Below are positions 1 to 11,500 of a stretch of DNA of 64,000 nt, piece by piece. Below the pieces are notes generated by a model that made no database searches, was not told the DNA's origin, and worked only from the letters and a program-made list of their open reading frames with translations. The DNA lies in NCBI RefSeq assembly GCF_028475105.1, contig NZ_CP116936.1, forward strand, positions 992,001 through 1,056,000. The letters run 5' to 3'. Origin of the DNA: Micromonospora sp. LH3U1. GTDB taxonomy: Bacteria; Actinomycetota; Actinomycetes; Mycobacteriales; Micromonosporaceae. The position numbers were made by a program, and so were the translations under genes. The first letter of the stretch is position 1. Each line of letters opens with the position of its first letter.

Positions 1-3000
1 CACCCCGAACGCCGACCAGACCGCGTCCAGCCCGGCGACCAGGCCGGCGGTGAGCACGAAGAGCTGCGCCATCAGTGAGGCGAAGAGCCAGCCGAGGATG
101 CGCGCCCGCTGAGTGGTGCCGAACAGCGCCGCCACCGCGCCCACGCCGACCGCACTGCCGAGGGTGAACAGGGTCAGTTGCCGGTCGGCGAGGCTGCCGG
201 CCAGCCCGGCGCTGCCGCCGGCCAACCCGATGACGAACACCAGCACCCGGGCCAGCCGTAGCGAACGGGCCTGCTCGACCAGCAGCGGCGGCGGGGTCAG
301 CGCGAGGCCGAGCATCGCGATGGTGAAGACGGAGAGCGCCGCGACGGTGCTCGCCGGCCAGCCCCTACCCAGCGCGATGGGCGTGATCAGCAGCGTGACG
401 GCGGCACCGGGCAGCACCACCGGTACGGCCCGGGACCGCCGCCCGCCGCTGAACCCCGTGGCGGCCAGCGCCGCGGTCGCGGTGAGCAACAGCGCGGTCA
501 GCACGTGGGTCGGGTTGACCACGTCCGGGGGCGGGGTGAGCAGCTCCGGCGGCGGCCCCTGCCAGATCCGGGTAAGGGTTCGGTGCGGCTCGACCAGGGC
601 GGTGAACAGGGCGGGTGCGATCGAGGCGAGTGCCAGGGCGGTCGGAAGGGCCGCTGCGGCCAGAGCACCGGCGGCCGGGTTGACCCGCCACCGCCGTTGC
701 TCCGGGTCGTCCGGCAGTCGCCGCAGGGCGCCGTCGAGTCGTACCGCCCAGCGGCGGACCGGCTGGGCGGAGCCGGTAGGCGGCACGGTGGCCGCTCGGA
801 TCAGCTCGGCCAGCACGCCGAGCAGACCGGCGGCAGCCGCGTAGACGCCCGCGGCGAGGCCGGTGGGGATGGCGGCGAGGGCGCTGATGGTGGCCCCGCC
901 GACCACCGCCACGCTGACCCAGGGCAGATATTGCGGCACCTGCCGGCGGACCGCGGCGACGGCGGCCAGGCCGAGGCTGGACGCGGCCAGCGCGGCGGTC
1001 AGCACCACCTGCGCCGAGTGTCCGAATTCGGCGGCCAGCGCCGCTACCGCACCGGGGAGGGCCAACAGCGCAGCGCCGATCGCCGCACCACCGATCTGCA
1101 CCAGGTGCGGTGGCATCCCCTCGGTTTCGATGTCGGTCACCTGTGGGCCGGCCAGGACGCGGGCCAGCGTGGCCACCACCACGCCGATCAGCGCGATGCT
1201 GCCCAGCGCCAGCGCCGTGGTCCACGGCCGGACCAGACCGGCTCCGGCGGCATGCAGCGCGACCACCCCGGCCACCGTGGCCCGGGACAGCCCGGCGCGG
1301 GCCTCCTCCGTGGCCACTGCCGCCATCCCGTACACGGTGGCGACCATCCCGCCGACCAGGACCGGCGACCACCAGGCCAGATCGAATGCGGCCGGCGCGC
1401 CGATCGTGGCGAGCACCACCGCGACGCCGGACACGTCCCACCGCCACGGCGGCGGGAGCAGGATGCCGGCGGCGAGCGCCAACAGCGCCAGCGCGACCGG
1501 TGCCTGCCAGGTGGCGCCGCCGACGGGCGCGGCCGGCCAGCCGCTCAGGTCGCCCTTCCAGATCGGGCCAGGGTGGCCAGCACGCCGACCCCGCCGCGCA
1601 CCGCCGACCAGCCGGCGAGTACGCCGATGAGGACACCGCCGACGGCGAGGCCGAGGATCGGCCCGCGTCGCCACTCCTCCGGCATGCTGCGCGCGCCCAC
1701 GGCGACCACCAGGACCAGGGCGGCGGCCATCGCCAACTGCCCACCCGGGGCGAGCACCGCCCCGATCCGCACCAGCGTGGCGATCAGGGCGGTGGTGACC
1801 GCCGCAGCGGCCAGGTCCGAGCCGTCGAGGGTGAGGTCCGCGCGCCGGCCGGCGTCGATGGACGGAGCCAGGAAGAGCAGCACCGCCGCGACCAGCAGTA
1901 GCGCGCCCACCCAGGCGTCGGCGATGGTCGCACCGGGCGCCCCGAACGCGGCGGCGGTGACCAACAGCGCGCCCAGCCCGGTGCCGACCGACAGCGGCGC
2001 GGGGATGCGGCGCTGGGAGACCTGGACGACGGCGGCATAGCCGAGGGTCACGCAGACCGCCAGGAAGCTGGCCGCCAGGACCGGAACGGTCGCCTCCCGG
2101 AGGCTGGCCGGGGTGGGGGTCGGGTCGCTCGGCACGGTGGCGGCCACGAACGCGGCCACCGCCCCGGGCAGCGCGAACGCGGCGCCTCCGGCGGCCCAGG
2201 CGGTGACCGTGTCGGAGGCGGCCGAGGCGATCCGGACCCGGGGTGCCAGCGCGACCAGCGTGCCGGCCGCGAACAGGGTGAGCAGGACCGCAGCGGTGAG
2301 CGTGGGGCTGGCGAGGCTGGCACCGGCGCCGAACAGGCCGACCACGGCCGCGCCGATGGCGTGCGCCACCGCAGCCCGGTCGGTGCGGGCGGAGAGCCCG
2401 ATGACCCCGATGCCGATCGCGGTGATCACCATCGGCCAGGGCGCGGTCGCCCAGCCGAGACCGAGCGAGGCCGGAACGGCGAGCGCGGTCAGCGCCGCGC
2501 CAGCGACAGCGAATTCGCGGCGGATCTCCGTGGGCAGGGCCAGCACCGCCGCGACGGTGAGCAGGAATGCGGCGCCCGCGAGCTGCCAGGTGGTCGGCCC
2601 GACCGCAGCGGCCAACTCGCTCGGATACCGGCTCAGGTCGGCATCCCAGGCGGGCAGCGCCGCCCGGACCGGCGCCACCCCGGCGCGTAGCGCGCCTCCC
2701 GCGACCACCAGACCGCTGACGGTCAGCGCCACCGCCGAGGCGATCTGCGGGCCGCGTCGGGCCGCCTCGGGGACCGCGCGCACCGCCAGCCCGGTCACCG
2801 TGATGACGGCCGCGATCAGCAGCAACGACCGGCCGGGAAGAGCCACCGAGGCGATCCGGCTGAGCGCGCCGATCACGGCCAGGGTGACGATGCCGGCGGC
2901 GACGTCGGGCAGTGGCGGGCGACGCAGCACCAGCGCGCCGGCCAGCCCGACCGCGGCGGCCAGCAGCAGCACCGCCCCGGCGCCGGTCGCGGTCGGCACG

Positions 3001-4178
3001 GTCTGCGCCCGGAGGAGGGCGGTGACCGCGTACGCCAGGGAGACGGCGACCGCCGCCGCGTGCAGCAACCAGGTCAGCTCGCGCAGCCCGGGCACGGGGC
3101 GTGTCGGCCGTGTGTCGGCGGACCCCGCGCTGGCGTCGATCAGCTCGGCGGCCTCCTCCGGGTCGCCCTCCGGCCGGCTCTCGGCGTCGCGTTGGCGGGG
3201 CGCCGACGGGGTGCCCGGCGGTGCCAGGTCCTCCCGGACGGGGCGTTCCACGGCCACACCGGAGCGGGCCAGCCAGAGGTCGACGAGAGCGACCAGGGCC
3301 AGCACCAGCGCCCAGCCGCCCGGTCCGGTGATCTGGTCGTACGCCAGCAGCGGCAGCACCGGCTGGGCGGCGAGCACGGTGGCGAAGCGGGGTGCGCGCA
3401 GGCCCGTCCACCCGGCGTACCCGATGGCGACGGCTGCGGTGACCGCGAAGATCACTCCGGCGAAGACCGTCGCGGAGGCGCTGCCACCGCCGATCCGGTC
3501 CACCGCCCAGAGGGCGTTGCCGGTGAGCGGCACCAGCAGCAGGCCGACTGCGGCGATGGTCTCGGCGGTCGAGGTGAGCCCGCGTCGGGCCAGCGCCGGC
3601 GGGGCGAGCAGCATCAGCACGGTGGCCAGGAGCAGGATGCCGAGCCTGGCCAGCGCGTCCATCGAGCTGGTCGCCACCGCGGCGAAGACCACCGCGGCCA
3701 CCCCGAGCAGCAGCGCACCCAGCCCGAGAGGGATGTTCTGCACCTCGCGGGAGGATGCCTCCGGCGGGTGTTCCGGGTCGTCCGCGTCCAGCCAGGTCGC
3801 CCTGGGCGGAGGCGGCGGCGGGTCCTCCGGGGCTGGCGGGGTGCCCTGGCGGGGCACCCGGGGCGGCGCTCCGGTGGTGGCGGTCGGTGGCCGCCGGCCG
3901 GGGCGGCGGCGTAGCACCCGGCGTGGCCGGGTGGCCTGCTTGAGGCGCTCCTCGCTGGCGTGGGCGAGGATGTCCCGCTGGAAGAGTGCGGCCTGCATCT
4001 TGGCGGCGATCTGCCGCTGTTCGCGGGCGATGGCGGCGTCGCGCGCCTTCATCTCCGCGATCGAACGCTCGATATCCGAGAGGTGGTCGACCCACTGGGG
4101 CTGATCAGCCCCACAGTGCGGACAACGGACGGCCGGCTTGATCTCCCGGCCGCACGAGGAGCATTGAAAGGTCGCCAC
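1..4178 (-). CDS. Giant zinc-ribbon polytopic membrane protein, frameshifted and cut by the window edge
   Basis: The protein starts with GTG at 4178 behind a GGAGGGG ribosome site. Its N-terminus carries a four-cysteine zinc ribbon (C6, C9, C19, C22), then a charged helix, then Pro/Arg-rich linker, then a very long run of Ala/Leu/Val-rich membrane helices. The start frame stops at 1545-1547. From about 1560 a different frame, with codons ending at plus-strand positions 1, 4, 7 and so on, stays open to base 1 and continues the same hydrophobic composition. Restoring one base in the GGG run near 1566-1568 joins the two parts into more than 1,390 residues. It resembles the actinobacterial SCO7613-type membrane proteins, whose function is unknown to me. 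The frameshift could be a sequencing error. The C-terminus lies outside the window. Confidence 0.75.
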
Positions 4179-4327
4179 GACACCCCTCCACCCGCACTGT
4201 GGACTCCCACTGTCGCAGCATGCCTAAAGCCGGCGCGGATTTCGACTCTTGTCGGCGGGTCCGGGGCAAACAACGCCACCGGCCGGCCACCGAGATGCTC
4301 GATGGCCGGCCGGTGGAGGTCGTTCCG

Positions 4328-5755
4328 TCAGGGGCGGCCCATGCCCCGGTACTCCCAGCCGGCCTGGGTCCACAGTGCCGAGTCGAGGCAGTTGCGGCCG
4401 TCGACCACCTTGCGGCCGTTGACCAACTCGCCAAGGGCGACCGGGTCCGCGTTGCGGAAGTCGGCCCACTCGGTGAGGACGCAGACCAGGTCGGCGCCGG
4501 TGACCGCTTCGTTGATGCTGGTCTCGTAGGTCAGCTCGGGGACCGCGCGGCGGGCGTTCTCGGTGCCCTGCGGGTCGTACACGTGCACGTCGGCGCCAGC
4601 CTTGTGCAGCAGCGCGGCGACGGCGAGCGCCGGAGCGTCGCGGACATCGTCGGTGTTGGGCTTAAAGGTGGCACCGAGCACGGCGATCCGGGTGCCGGAG
4701 AAATCCGGGCCGGCCGGGCCGGAGCGGCGGCCGAGCAGGTCCGCGGCGAGCTGGAGTACCCGGGTGCGGCGGCGCAGGTTGATCAGGTCGACCTCGTGCA
4801 GGAAGCGCAGCGCCTCGCCGGCGCCCAGCTCCTGAGCGCGGGCCTGGAAGGCCCGGATGTCCTTGGGCAGGCAGGCGCCTCCGAAGCCGAGGCCGGCCTG
4901 GAGGAACCGGTTGCCGATCCGCGGGTCGTAACCGATCGCGCGGGCCAGCTGGCTGACGTCGCCGCCGGAGGCCTCGCAGACCTCGGCCATCGCGTTGATA
5001 AAGGAGATCTTGGTGGCCAGGAAGGCGTTCGCGGCGACCTTGACCAGCTCGGCGGTGGCGAAGTCGGTGACCACCAGGGGCACCTCGCGGTCCTCCGTGG
5101 CGGCCAGGTCGAACACGCCCTTGTGCGCCGCGTAGAGCATGCCGTTGGCCCACTCGCTCTTCACGCCGACCACGATCCGGTTGGGGCGCAGGACGTCGTC
5201 GACGGCGAAGCCCTCCTGGAGGAACTCGGGGCTCCACGCCACCTCGACGCCCAGGTCGTTGGGGGTGTGCTTGCCGACGAGCTGCTCGACCCAGTCGGCG
5301 GTGCCGACCGGCACGGTGGACTTGCCGACGATCAGCGACTTGCGGGTGAGGTGCTGCGCGAGGCTGGTGACCGACGCCTCGACGTACGACAGGTCGGCCC
5401 CCATCCCGTCGGCCCGCTGGGGGGTGCCGACGCAGATGAAGTGCACGTCACCGAATTCGGCGGTCTCGGCGATGTCGGTGCTGAACCGGAGACGGCCGGC
5501 GGCGAGGTTACGCCGGAGCAGCTCGTCCAGGCCGGGCTCGTGGATCGGCACCTGACCAGCGTTCAACATCGCGATCTTGTCGGCGTCGACGTCGAACCCG
5601 AGCACGTCGTACCCCAGTTCGGCGTAGCAGATGGCGTACGTCGCGCCGAGGTAGCCGGTCCCCAGGAACGTCACCCGCGGCCGGGGTGCGCCCGAGGGCG
5701 GTGTCACCGCGGCAATGACGGGAGTCGGCTGGATGGTGGGGTAGGGGATCGTCAC
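4328..5755 (-). CDS. UDP-glucose 6-dehydrogenase
   Basis: This protein should oxidise UDP-glucose twice with NAD+ to give UDP-glucuronate, a precursor for cell-surface sugars. It has an N-terminal Rossmann fold with GTGYLGATYA about 27 residues in, a central dimerisation region, and the catalytic cysteine in GFGGACLPKD, followed by a C-terminal nucleotide-sugar domain (GATFKPNTDDVRDAP). At about 475 residues it has the usual family length. I chose GTG at 5755, preceded by GGAGA with 8 nt spacing. An in-frame GTG at 5842, also with GGAGA upstream, would add 29 Arg-rich residues that look unlike the family, so the start is uncertain. GDP-mannose dehydrogenase is the alternative substrate assignment within the same family. 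Confidence 0.9.
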   Translation of the reverse strand: MTIPYPTIQPTPVIAAVTPPSGAPRPRVTFLGTGYLGATYAICYAELGYDVLGFDVDADKIAMLNAGQVPIHEPGLDELLRRNLAAGRLRFSTDIAETAEFGDVHFICVGTPQRADGMGADLSYVEASVTSLAQHLTRKSLIVGKSTVPVGTADWVEQLVGKHTPNDLGVEVAWSPEFLQEGFAVDDVLRPNRIVVGVKSEWANGMLYAAHKGVFDLAATEDREVPLVVTDFATAELVKVAANAFLATKISFINAMAEVCEASGGDVSQLARAIGYDPRIGNRFLQAGLGFGGACLPKDIRAFQARAQELGAGEALRFLHEVDLINLRRRTRVLQLAADLLGRRSGPAGPDFSGTRIAVLGATFKPNTDDVRDAPALAVAALLHKAGADVHVYDPQGTENARRAVPELTYETSINEAVTGADLVCVLTEWADFRNADPVALGELVNGRKVVDGRNCLDSALWTQAGWEYRGMGRP

Positions 5756-6004
5756 GCCTGTCTTCTCCGCTCGCACTGGCGGCGCGTCGTCGCGTCGCAT
5801 TCTGCTGCGGCGCCTGGACGGGGCACCGGAGGGGTGGCTCACTGTCTGTTCTCCATCATCGCCCAGCGCGTGGGTGCACCCTCATGCCCATACCTACGCG
5901 CCGGTAACATCACCTGAACTGCAGTCGCTAGTCTTCAGTCTGCGCGGTCGGCGGTCAGGAGTCGTCACAGACTGCGCATGATAGCGGTGAAGGGGAGGGC
6001 CGAC

Positions 6005-7168
6005 ATGGCCGCAGGGGAGTCGTTCGACGTCTACCGGTTGCCCGACGAGCACCAGGCGATCCGGGACGCGGTGCGTGAGGTCTGCACCGCGAAGGTGGCT
6101 CCACACGCCGCCGAGGCCGACGAGACCGGGGAGTTCCCCAAGGCGTCCTACGACGCCTTGCGGGCGGCGGACTTCCACGCCCCGCACATCCCCGAGGAGT
6201 ACGGCGGCGCGGGCGCGGACGCGCTGGCCACCGCCATCGTGATCGAGGAGGTGGCCCGTGCCTGCGCGTCCTCCTCGCTGATCCCGGCGGTGAACAAGCT
6301 CGGCACGATGCCGCTCTTGTTGTCCGGTTCCGAGGAGATCAAGCGCCGCTACCTGACACCGGTCGCGGCCGGTGACGCCATGTTCTCGTACTGCCTCTCC
6401 GAGCCGGAGGCGGGTAGCGACGCGGCGTCGATGACCACGCGGGCCGTACGTGACGGGGATCACTGGGTGCTCAACGGGGTGAAGCGTTGGATCACCAACG
6501 CCGGCGTGTCCGAGTTCTACACCGTCTTCGCCGTCACGGATCCGGCTTCCCGGTCCCGGGGCATCTCGGCCTTCGTGGTCGAGAAGTCCGATATCGGGGT
6601 GAGCTTCGGCGCGCCGGAGAAGAAACTCGGCATCAAGGGCTCGCCCACCCGCGAGGTCTACCTCGACAACGTGCGGATCCCCGCAGACCGGATGATCGGC
6701 GCGGAGGGCACCGGCTTCGCCACCGCGATGCAGACCCTGGACCACACCCGGGTCACCATCGCCGCGCAGGCCGTCGGGATCGCGCAGGGCGCGCTCGACT
6801 ACGCCAAGGGGTACGTGGCCGAGCGTCGGCAATTCGGCAAGGCGGTCGCCGAGTTCCAGGGGATTCAGTTCATGCTCGCCGACATGGGCATGAAACTGGA
6901 GGCGGCCCGGCAGCTCACGTACGCGGCGGCCGGCAAGTCCGAGCGCGGCGACGCGGACCTCACCTACTTTGGCGCGGCGGCCAAGTGCTTCGCCTCGGAC
7001 GCCGCCATGGAGATCACCACCGATGCGGTGCAGCTGCTCGGTGGCTACGGCTACACCCGCGACTACCCGGTCGAGCGGATGATGCGAGACGCCAAGATCA
7101 CTCAGATCTACGAGGGCACCAACCAGGTGCAGCGGATCGTCATGGCCCGGCAGCTCTTGAAGGGCTGA
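6005..7168 (+). CDS. Acyl-CoA dehydrogenase
   Basis: A flavin-dependent alpha,beta-dehydrogenase of acyl-CoA, 387 residues, the normal family length. Visible signatures are the FAD-binding stretch FSYCLSEPEAGSDAASM, the mid-domain WITNAG, the C-terminal QLLGGYGYTRDYPVER, and the catalytic Glu in QIYEGTNQ. I chose ATG at 6005 because GGGGAGG lies 6-7 nt upstream; the longer reading frame from 5978 lacks such a site. It is divergent from the UDP-glucose dehydrogenase and ends at a strong hairpin. The substrate chain length cannot be read from the sequence, although the short/branched-chain subgroup is likely. It sits just upstream of the biosynthetic cluster but is separated from it by a terminator and 1.1 kb, so I do not count it as a cluster gene. 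Confidence 0.93.
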   Translation: MAAGESFDVYRLPDEHQAIRDAVREVCTAKVAPHAAEADETGEFPKASYDALRAADFHAPHIPEEYGGAGADALATAIVIEEVARACASSSLIPAVNKLGTMPLLLSGSEEIKRRYLTPVAAGDAMFSYCLSEPEAGSDAASMTTRAVRDGDHWVLNGVKRWITNAGVSEFYTVFAVTDPASRSRGISAFVVEKSDIGVSFGAPEKKLGIKGSPTREVYLDNVRIPADRMIGAEGTGFATAMQTLDHTRVTIAAQAVGIAQGALDYAKGYVAERRQFGKAVAEFQGIQFMLADMGMKLEAARQLTYAAAGKSERGDADLTYFGAAAKCFASDAAMEITTDAVQLLGGYGYTRDYPVERMMRDAKITQIYEGTNQVQRIVMARQLLKG

Positions 7169-7198
7169 CCGAGGCGGTTTCCTGCTTCGGAGCAGAAC

Positions 7199-7235
7199 GC
7201 GCCCCTGCGACAGCGGACCGCTGTCGCAGGGGCGC
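7199..7235 (+). terminator. Strong hairpin terminator after the acyl-CoA dehydrogenase
   Basis: Two 18-nt arms (7199-7216 and 7218-7235) are perfect reverse complements around a single central base, and a short pyrimidine run (TACTTCTT) follows. It begins 30 nt after the stop codon. It should insulate the biosynthetic operon from read-through. Confidence 0.85.
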
Positions 7236-8289
7236 TACTTCTTGACGTCCGGGTAAACCCGCCCAACATCAGTCGGGTCGCGCGCTTAATGACGGATTCG
7301 TCAGCGCGCAACTGGTTTTCCCGCAGATTGTGACACCAGTGAGTGGTCGGAGCATTTGGCAAGCGCCAGAGTGCTGACGGCGCGGTCCGCCACCCGTACC
7401 TTGTGACGCATGACACGTTAACAAACGTTACATTGACTGTCATCCACCATTCGGTTGCCCCAATTAATGGATGATCGGCACGCGTGAACTGCCGATCGTA
7501 CGGGCTTGACCTCGATGTCAGATTTTTGCCCACGGGTCCGGCGATGAACGTTTTTCCCGCCTTGGCAAGTGAATTATTCACTATCTCTGCCCGCCAGTGT
7601 CGCCGTCGGACGGCCGAGCCGGCGCGCTCTCGCCCCCGTGCGCCGCAGCTCTGTCGACAACGTCCCTGTGCAGCGGAAATGCACTGTCACCGTCCTTCGG
7701 GCTGGCCATTTCCGACTGCTTCGCCGACGGCTCCGGCCCTCGTTCGGCCACGCGTCGGTCGGCCCGACAAACCAGCAGCTCAACCCGCAGCCTGCGGAGT
7801 ATTTGTCATAAATACGTCTCACTTGACATGTCGGACTTCAGCAGTGGGGAAGGGTCTTGACACGCTCCGTGTCTGGTGGTTTTCTGTGCCTCGCTTGCGT
7901 TTACATTCATGAACGCTGGTGGGGGTCGCCAACTTCGGGGGAGGTGCGACGTGGGGCCAGCGTGGCTTGCTGAAATGTTCCGGACATCGATCGGAGCTCG
8001 CCCGTAAAGGGCCTTCGGCCTCGGGTCGGATAGCCGATTATCGTGCTGGTCACCCGCCGCCACCGTGCTGGAATTCGAGAGCGAGGCATGCGGCGGTTGA
8101 ACCACGCACGTCCTCCGCGCGACGCATAAGCGAAGTTTTCGAGATCGACAGTTGACGACGCCCGATCTGGGGACGAGCGTCCCGGCTTCGACGTTGGCAG
8201 GTCCGACCGCTTCAGGTCCCTGCCTGGTCGCCGTGCCGGTTCAGCGGTTCCCCGTCGGGCCCCGGGACCAGGCACAGAGTGAGGAAGAC
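7236..8289. promoter_or_regulatory. Gene-free AT-richer leader region upstream of the biosynthetic operon
   Basis: No open frame here has actinomycete codon bias or a recognisable product, and the DNA is clearly richer in A+T than its surroundings, especially between about 7255 and 7960. It must hold the promoter of the operon, but no convincing -35/-10 pair was found. Visible elements are a direct repeat ACGTTA at 7415-7420 and 7425-7430, a partial inverted repeat around 7440-7475 (TCATCC.../AATGGATGA), and TTGACA hexamers at 7823 and 7857 with no good partner. A 9-bp stem (8221-8229 with 8266-8274) lies just upstream of the MbtH ribosome site. It could be a long 5' leader or the remains of a lost gene. 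Confidence 0.5.
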
Positions 8290-8514
8290 GTGAACATTCT
8301 CGACAACCCCGACGGACGCTTCTTCGTGGTGGTGAACGACGAGGGACAGCACTCGCTGTGGCCCGACTCGCTCAGCCTGCCGGCCGGGTGGACGGTGACC
8401 CATGGGCCCGCCGATCGCGCCTCCTGTCTGGACTACGTCACCGCCGAATGGACGGACATGCGGCCGCGCAGCCTCGTGACGTACCTGGAGAGCGCCGGTC
8501 GGGAGGTGGCCTGA
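8290..8514 (+). CDS. MbtH-like protein, NRPS adenylation chaperone
   Basis: A 74-residue MbtH-like protein. Family members bind NRPS adenylation domains and are often needed for their folding or activity. The family signatures are complete: [15 protein letters not shown], and [16 protein letters not shown] near the C-terminus. The longer open frame from 8152 has no homology upstream of this point. GTG at 8290 follows GAGGAAGA and begins the conserved [16 protein letters not shown] segment, which fixes the start. Its TGA stop overlaps the ATG of the first NRPS by one base, so the two are translationally coupled. It is the first gene of the operon and probably serves all five adenylation domains. 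Confidence 0.96.
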   Translation: MNILDNPDGRFFVVVNDEGQHSLWPDSLSLPAGWTVTHGPADRASCLDYVTAEWTDMRPRSLVTYLESAGREVA

Positions 8515-11500
8515 TGACCACCGACGCGAGCGCCGGCCGCGCTGCGGCGTCAGGCGCGGCGGTGCCGCCCGCCCGGTCGCGCCTCGATTCGATGTCGCCC
8601 TCGAAGCGCGCCCTGTTCGAGAAGCGCCTCGGTGGCCTGCGGACCCGGCCAGTCGAGGCGCTCGCCCCGGTGCCACGCGGTGGCGACCTGCCAGTCTCTC
8701 CGGCGCAGCGCCGGCTGTGGTTCATGGACCAGCTCGCGCCGGGCACGGTGATGTTCAACATGCCGACCGCCCTACGCCTCACCGGCCCACTCCAGCTCGA
8801 CCTGCTCACCAACGCCGTGCGCGCCCTCTTCGACCGGCACGAGGCGCTGCGGACCGTGTTCGTGGGCAAGGAGGGCGCCCCGGTGCAGCGCATCCTGCCC
8901 GGCATCGAGGTCGATCTCACGCCCCGCCAGCTGCCCGCTGACGACACGGCGGCCCTGACCGCCGCCCTGCGCCACGAAGCGAGCCGTCCGTTCTCGCTCG
9001 CCGAAGGCCCGCTGGCGCGCGCGGCGCTGTTCCGTCGGGCGCACACCGAACACGTGCTCCTGCTGACCCTGCACCACAGCGTCTGCGACGGCTGGTCGGT
9101 CAGCCTGCTCATCGACGAGTTACTGGAGCTCTACCGCGCCGGTGTGGAGCTCCGCACCCCCGACCTCGCGCCCCTCTCCTTGCAGTACGCGGACTACGCC
9201 ACCTGGGAGAACCAACCCGAACGCGCGGCAGGCCTGGCCACGAGCCTCGACTACTGGAAGCGGGCGCTCACCGACGCCGTACCGGTCATCGACCTGCCGC
9301 TGGACCGTCCCCGTCCGGCCGTGCAGACCTTCCAGGGGGAGCGACACCGGTTCGCCCTGCCCGACGGGGTGTGGCCAACCGTGACCCGGCTCGCGCAGGA
9401 GGAACGGGCCACGCCGTTCATGGTCCTGCTCGCCGGATTCGCGGCGCTGGTGTCGCGGTACGCGGCGCAGGACGAGGTCTCGGTGGTGACCCCGGTGGCG
9501 AACCGGCCCCGTGTCGAGTTGGAGACGATGGTCGGCTTCTTCGTCAACTCGATCGTCCTGCGGGTCGACACCTCCGGTATGCCTACCTTCCGAGAACTGG
9601 TGGGACGGGTCCGCGATCTCGTACAGCAGGGCATGGCGCACGGCGAGGTGCCCTTCGACAGTGTGGTGGAGGCGGTCGACCCGCAGCGCAACCTCGCCCA
9701 CACCCCCCTCGCGCAGGTGGCGTTCGCTCTCGTCGAGGACCCGGTGTTGGAGACCGAGGCGGCCGGCGTGCGGGTCAGCGCCCTCGACCGCCACCTCCCG
9801 GTCAGCAAGTACGACCTGACGATCGACGTGTGGCCGGACGCCGACGGCCGACTGCAGGGCGTGGCTGAGTACGCGACCGACATCCTCGACGAGCGCACCG
9901 TGGCGCGAATGTCAGCTCACCTTGGCGCCCTGCTCGTCAGTCTGACCGATGCGCCGGATGCCCCGGTCGGGTTCGCCCGCCTGTTGTCCGACGAGGAGAT
10001 GCGCGCCGCGGTCGTGGACGGCAACCGGACCGAGGACCCGCTCCTCGGCGACGTCCGCGTGCACGAGCTGTTCGCCCTTCAGGCTGCCCGCACACCGGAC
10101 GCGCCCGCGCTCCTGGCCGGCGACCTGACCGTGACGTTCGGCGAACTGGACCGCCGTGCCGACGCCCTCGCCACCCGGCTGCGCCGCCACGGCGTGGGCC
10201 CGGAGACCCGTGTCGGTCTCTTCCTGGACCGGGGTGTCGACCTTGTCACGGCCGTGCTCGCCACCCTGAAGGCGGGCGGGGCGTACGTGCCGCTGGACGT
10301 TGGCGAGCCCACGGAGCGGGTGAGGTTCATGCTCACCGACGCCGAGGTCCGGGTGGTGATCACCAGTGAGATCCGGGCAGCGGAGCTCCCTCCTGCGGGC
10401 GTGCCCGTGCTGCTCGCCGACGACAGCCAGGACAACGCCACCGACCTGCCGCCCCTGCCGCGTCCGCACCCGGACAGCGCCTGCTACGTCATCTACACCT
10501 CGGGGTCGACGGGGCGGCCCAAGGGGGTCGTGGTCACCCATCGTGGCCTGACCAACTATCTGGCCTGGAGCCTGCGGACGTACCGGGTCGCTGACGGCGG
10601 TGGCGCGCCCCTCGTCTCGCCGTTACGGTTCGACCTGTCGGTGACGACGCTCTTCTGCCCGTTGCTGGCGGGCCGGCCGGTGGTGCTCGTCGCCGACGGC
10701 ACCGAACTGGAGACCCTCACCGAACTGCTCGGCACCGATCTCGACCTTGGGCTGGTCAAGCTCACTCCGGCTCATCTGGAGGCGCTGGACCGGGCGATCC
10801 CGACCCGTACGATCGCGTCGGACGGCTATCTGATCGTCGGTGGCGAGTCGCTGCATGGCGCTACCGTCGCCGCCTGGCGTCGTCGCGCCCCGGGCCTGCG
10901 GGTCGTGAACGAGTACGGCCCGACCGAGACCGTGGTCGGCTGCTGCGTGCACGAGGTTCACGATGGCACCGACCTGTCCGGTGTGGTGCCGATCGGTCGG
11001 CCGATCGCCAACACGCGGCTCTACGTCCTCGACGGAAACCTGACGCCCGTGCCGCCCGGCACGGTCGGGGAGCTGTACGTCGCCGGCGCGGGTGTGGCCC
11101 GCGGCTACCACGGCCGGCCGGAATTGACCGCCGGGCGCTTCCTGCCCGACCCGTTCGCCCCGGAGCCGGGCGCGCGCATGTACCGCACCGGTGACCTGGT
11201 CCGGATGCGTCCCGACCGCGAGTTGGACTGCCTCGGCCGGATCGACACCCAGGTGAAGATCCGGGGATACCGGGTCGAGTTGGCGGAGATCGAGGCCACC
11301 TTGACCCGGCTTCCGCAGGTCCGCGAGGCGGTGGTGCTCCTGCGCACCGACCTGCCCGGCGAGAACCGACTCGTCGCGTACGTCACCGCCGTTGAGGCCG
11401 ACGCGGCGGACGACCCGCGCGACGCGCTGCGTGCGGAACTGCCCGAATACATGGTGCCGGACGTCGTCGTCACGCTGGATGCGCTGCCGTTGGCCGCCAA

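Noticed and set aside
365-1744. 459-codon minus-strand frame at the window start
   Set aside because: Arg/Gly-rich with no membrane pattern; the neighbouring frame continues the membrane protein, so this is a shadow.
5756-5842. Upstream 29-codon extension of the UDP-glucose dehydrogenase
   Set aside because: A ribosome site exists, but the encoded Arg-rich residues do not resemble the family; kept only as an alternative start.
7484-8155. Short frames in the AT-rich region upstream of MbtH
   Set aside because: None has codon bias, a ribosome site with a sensible start, or a recognisable motif.
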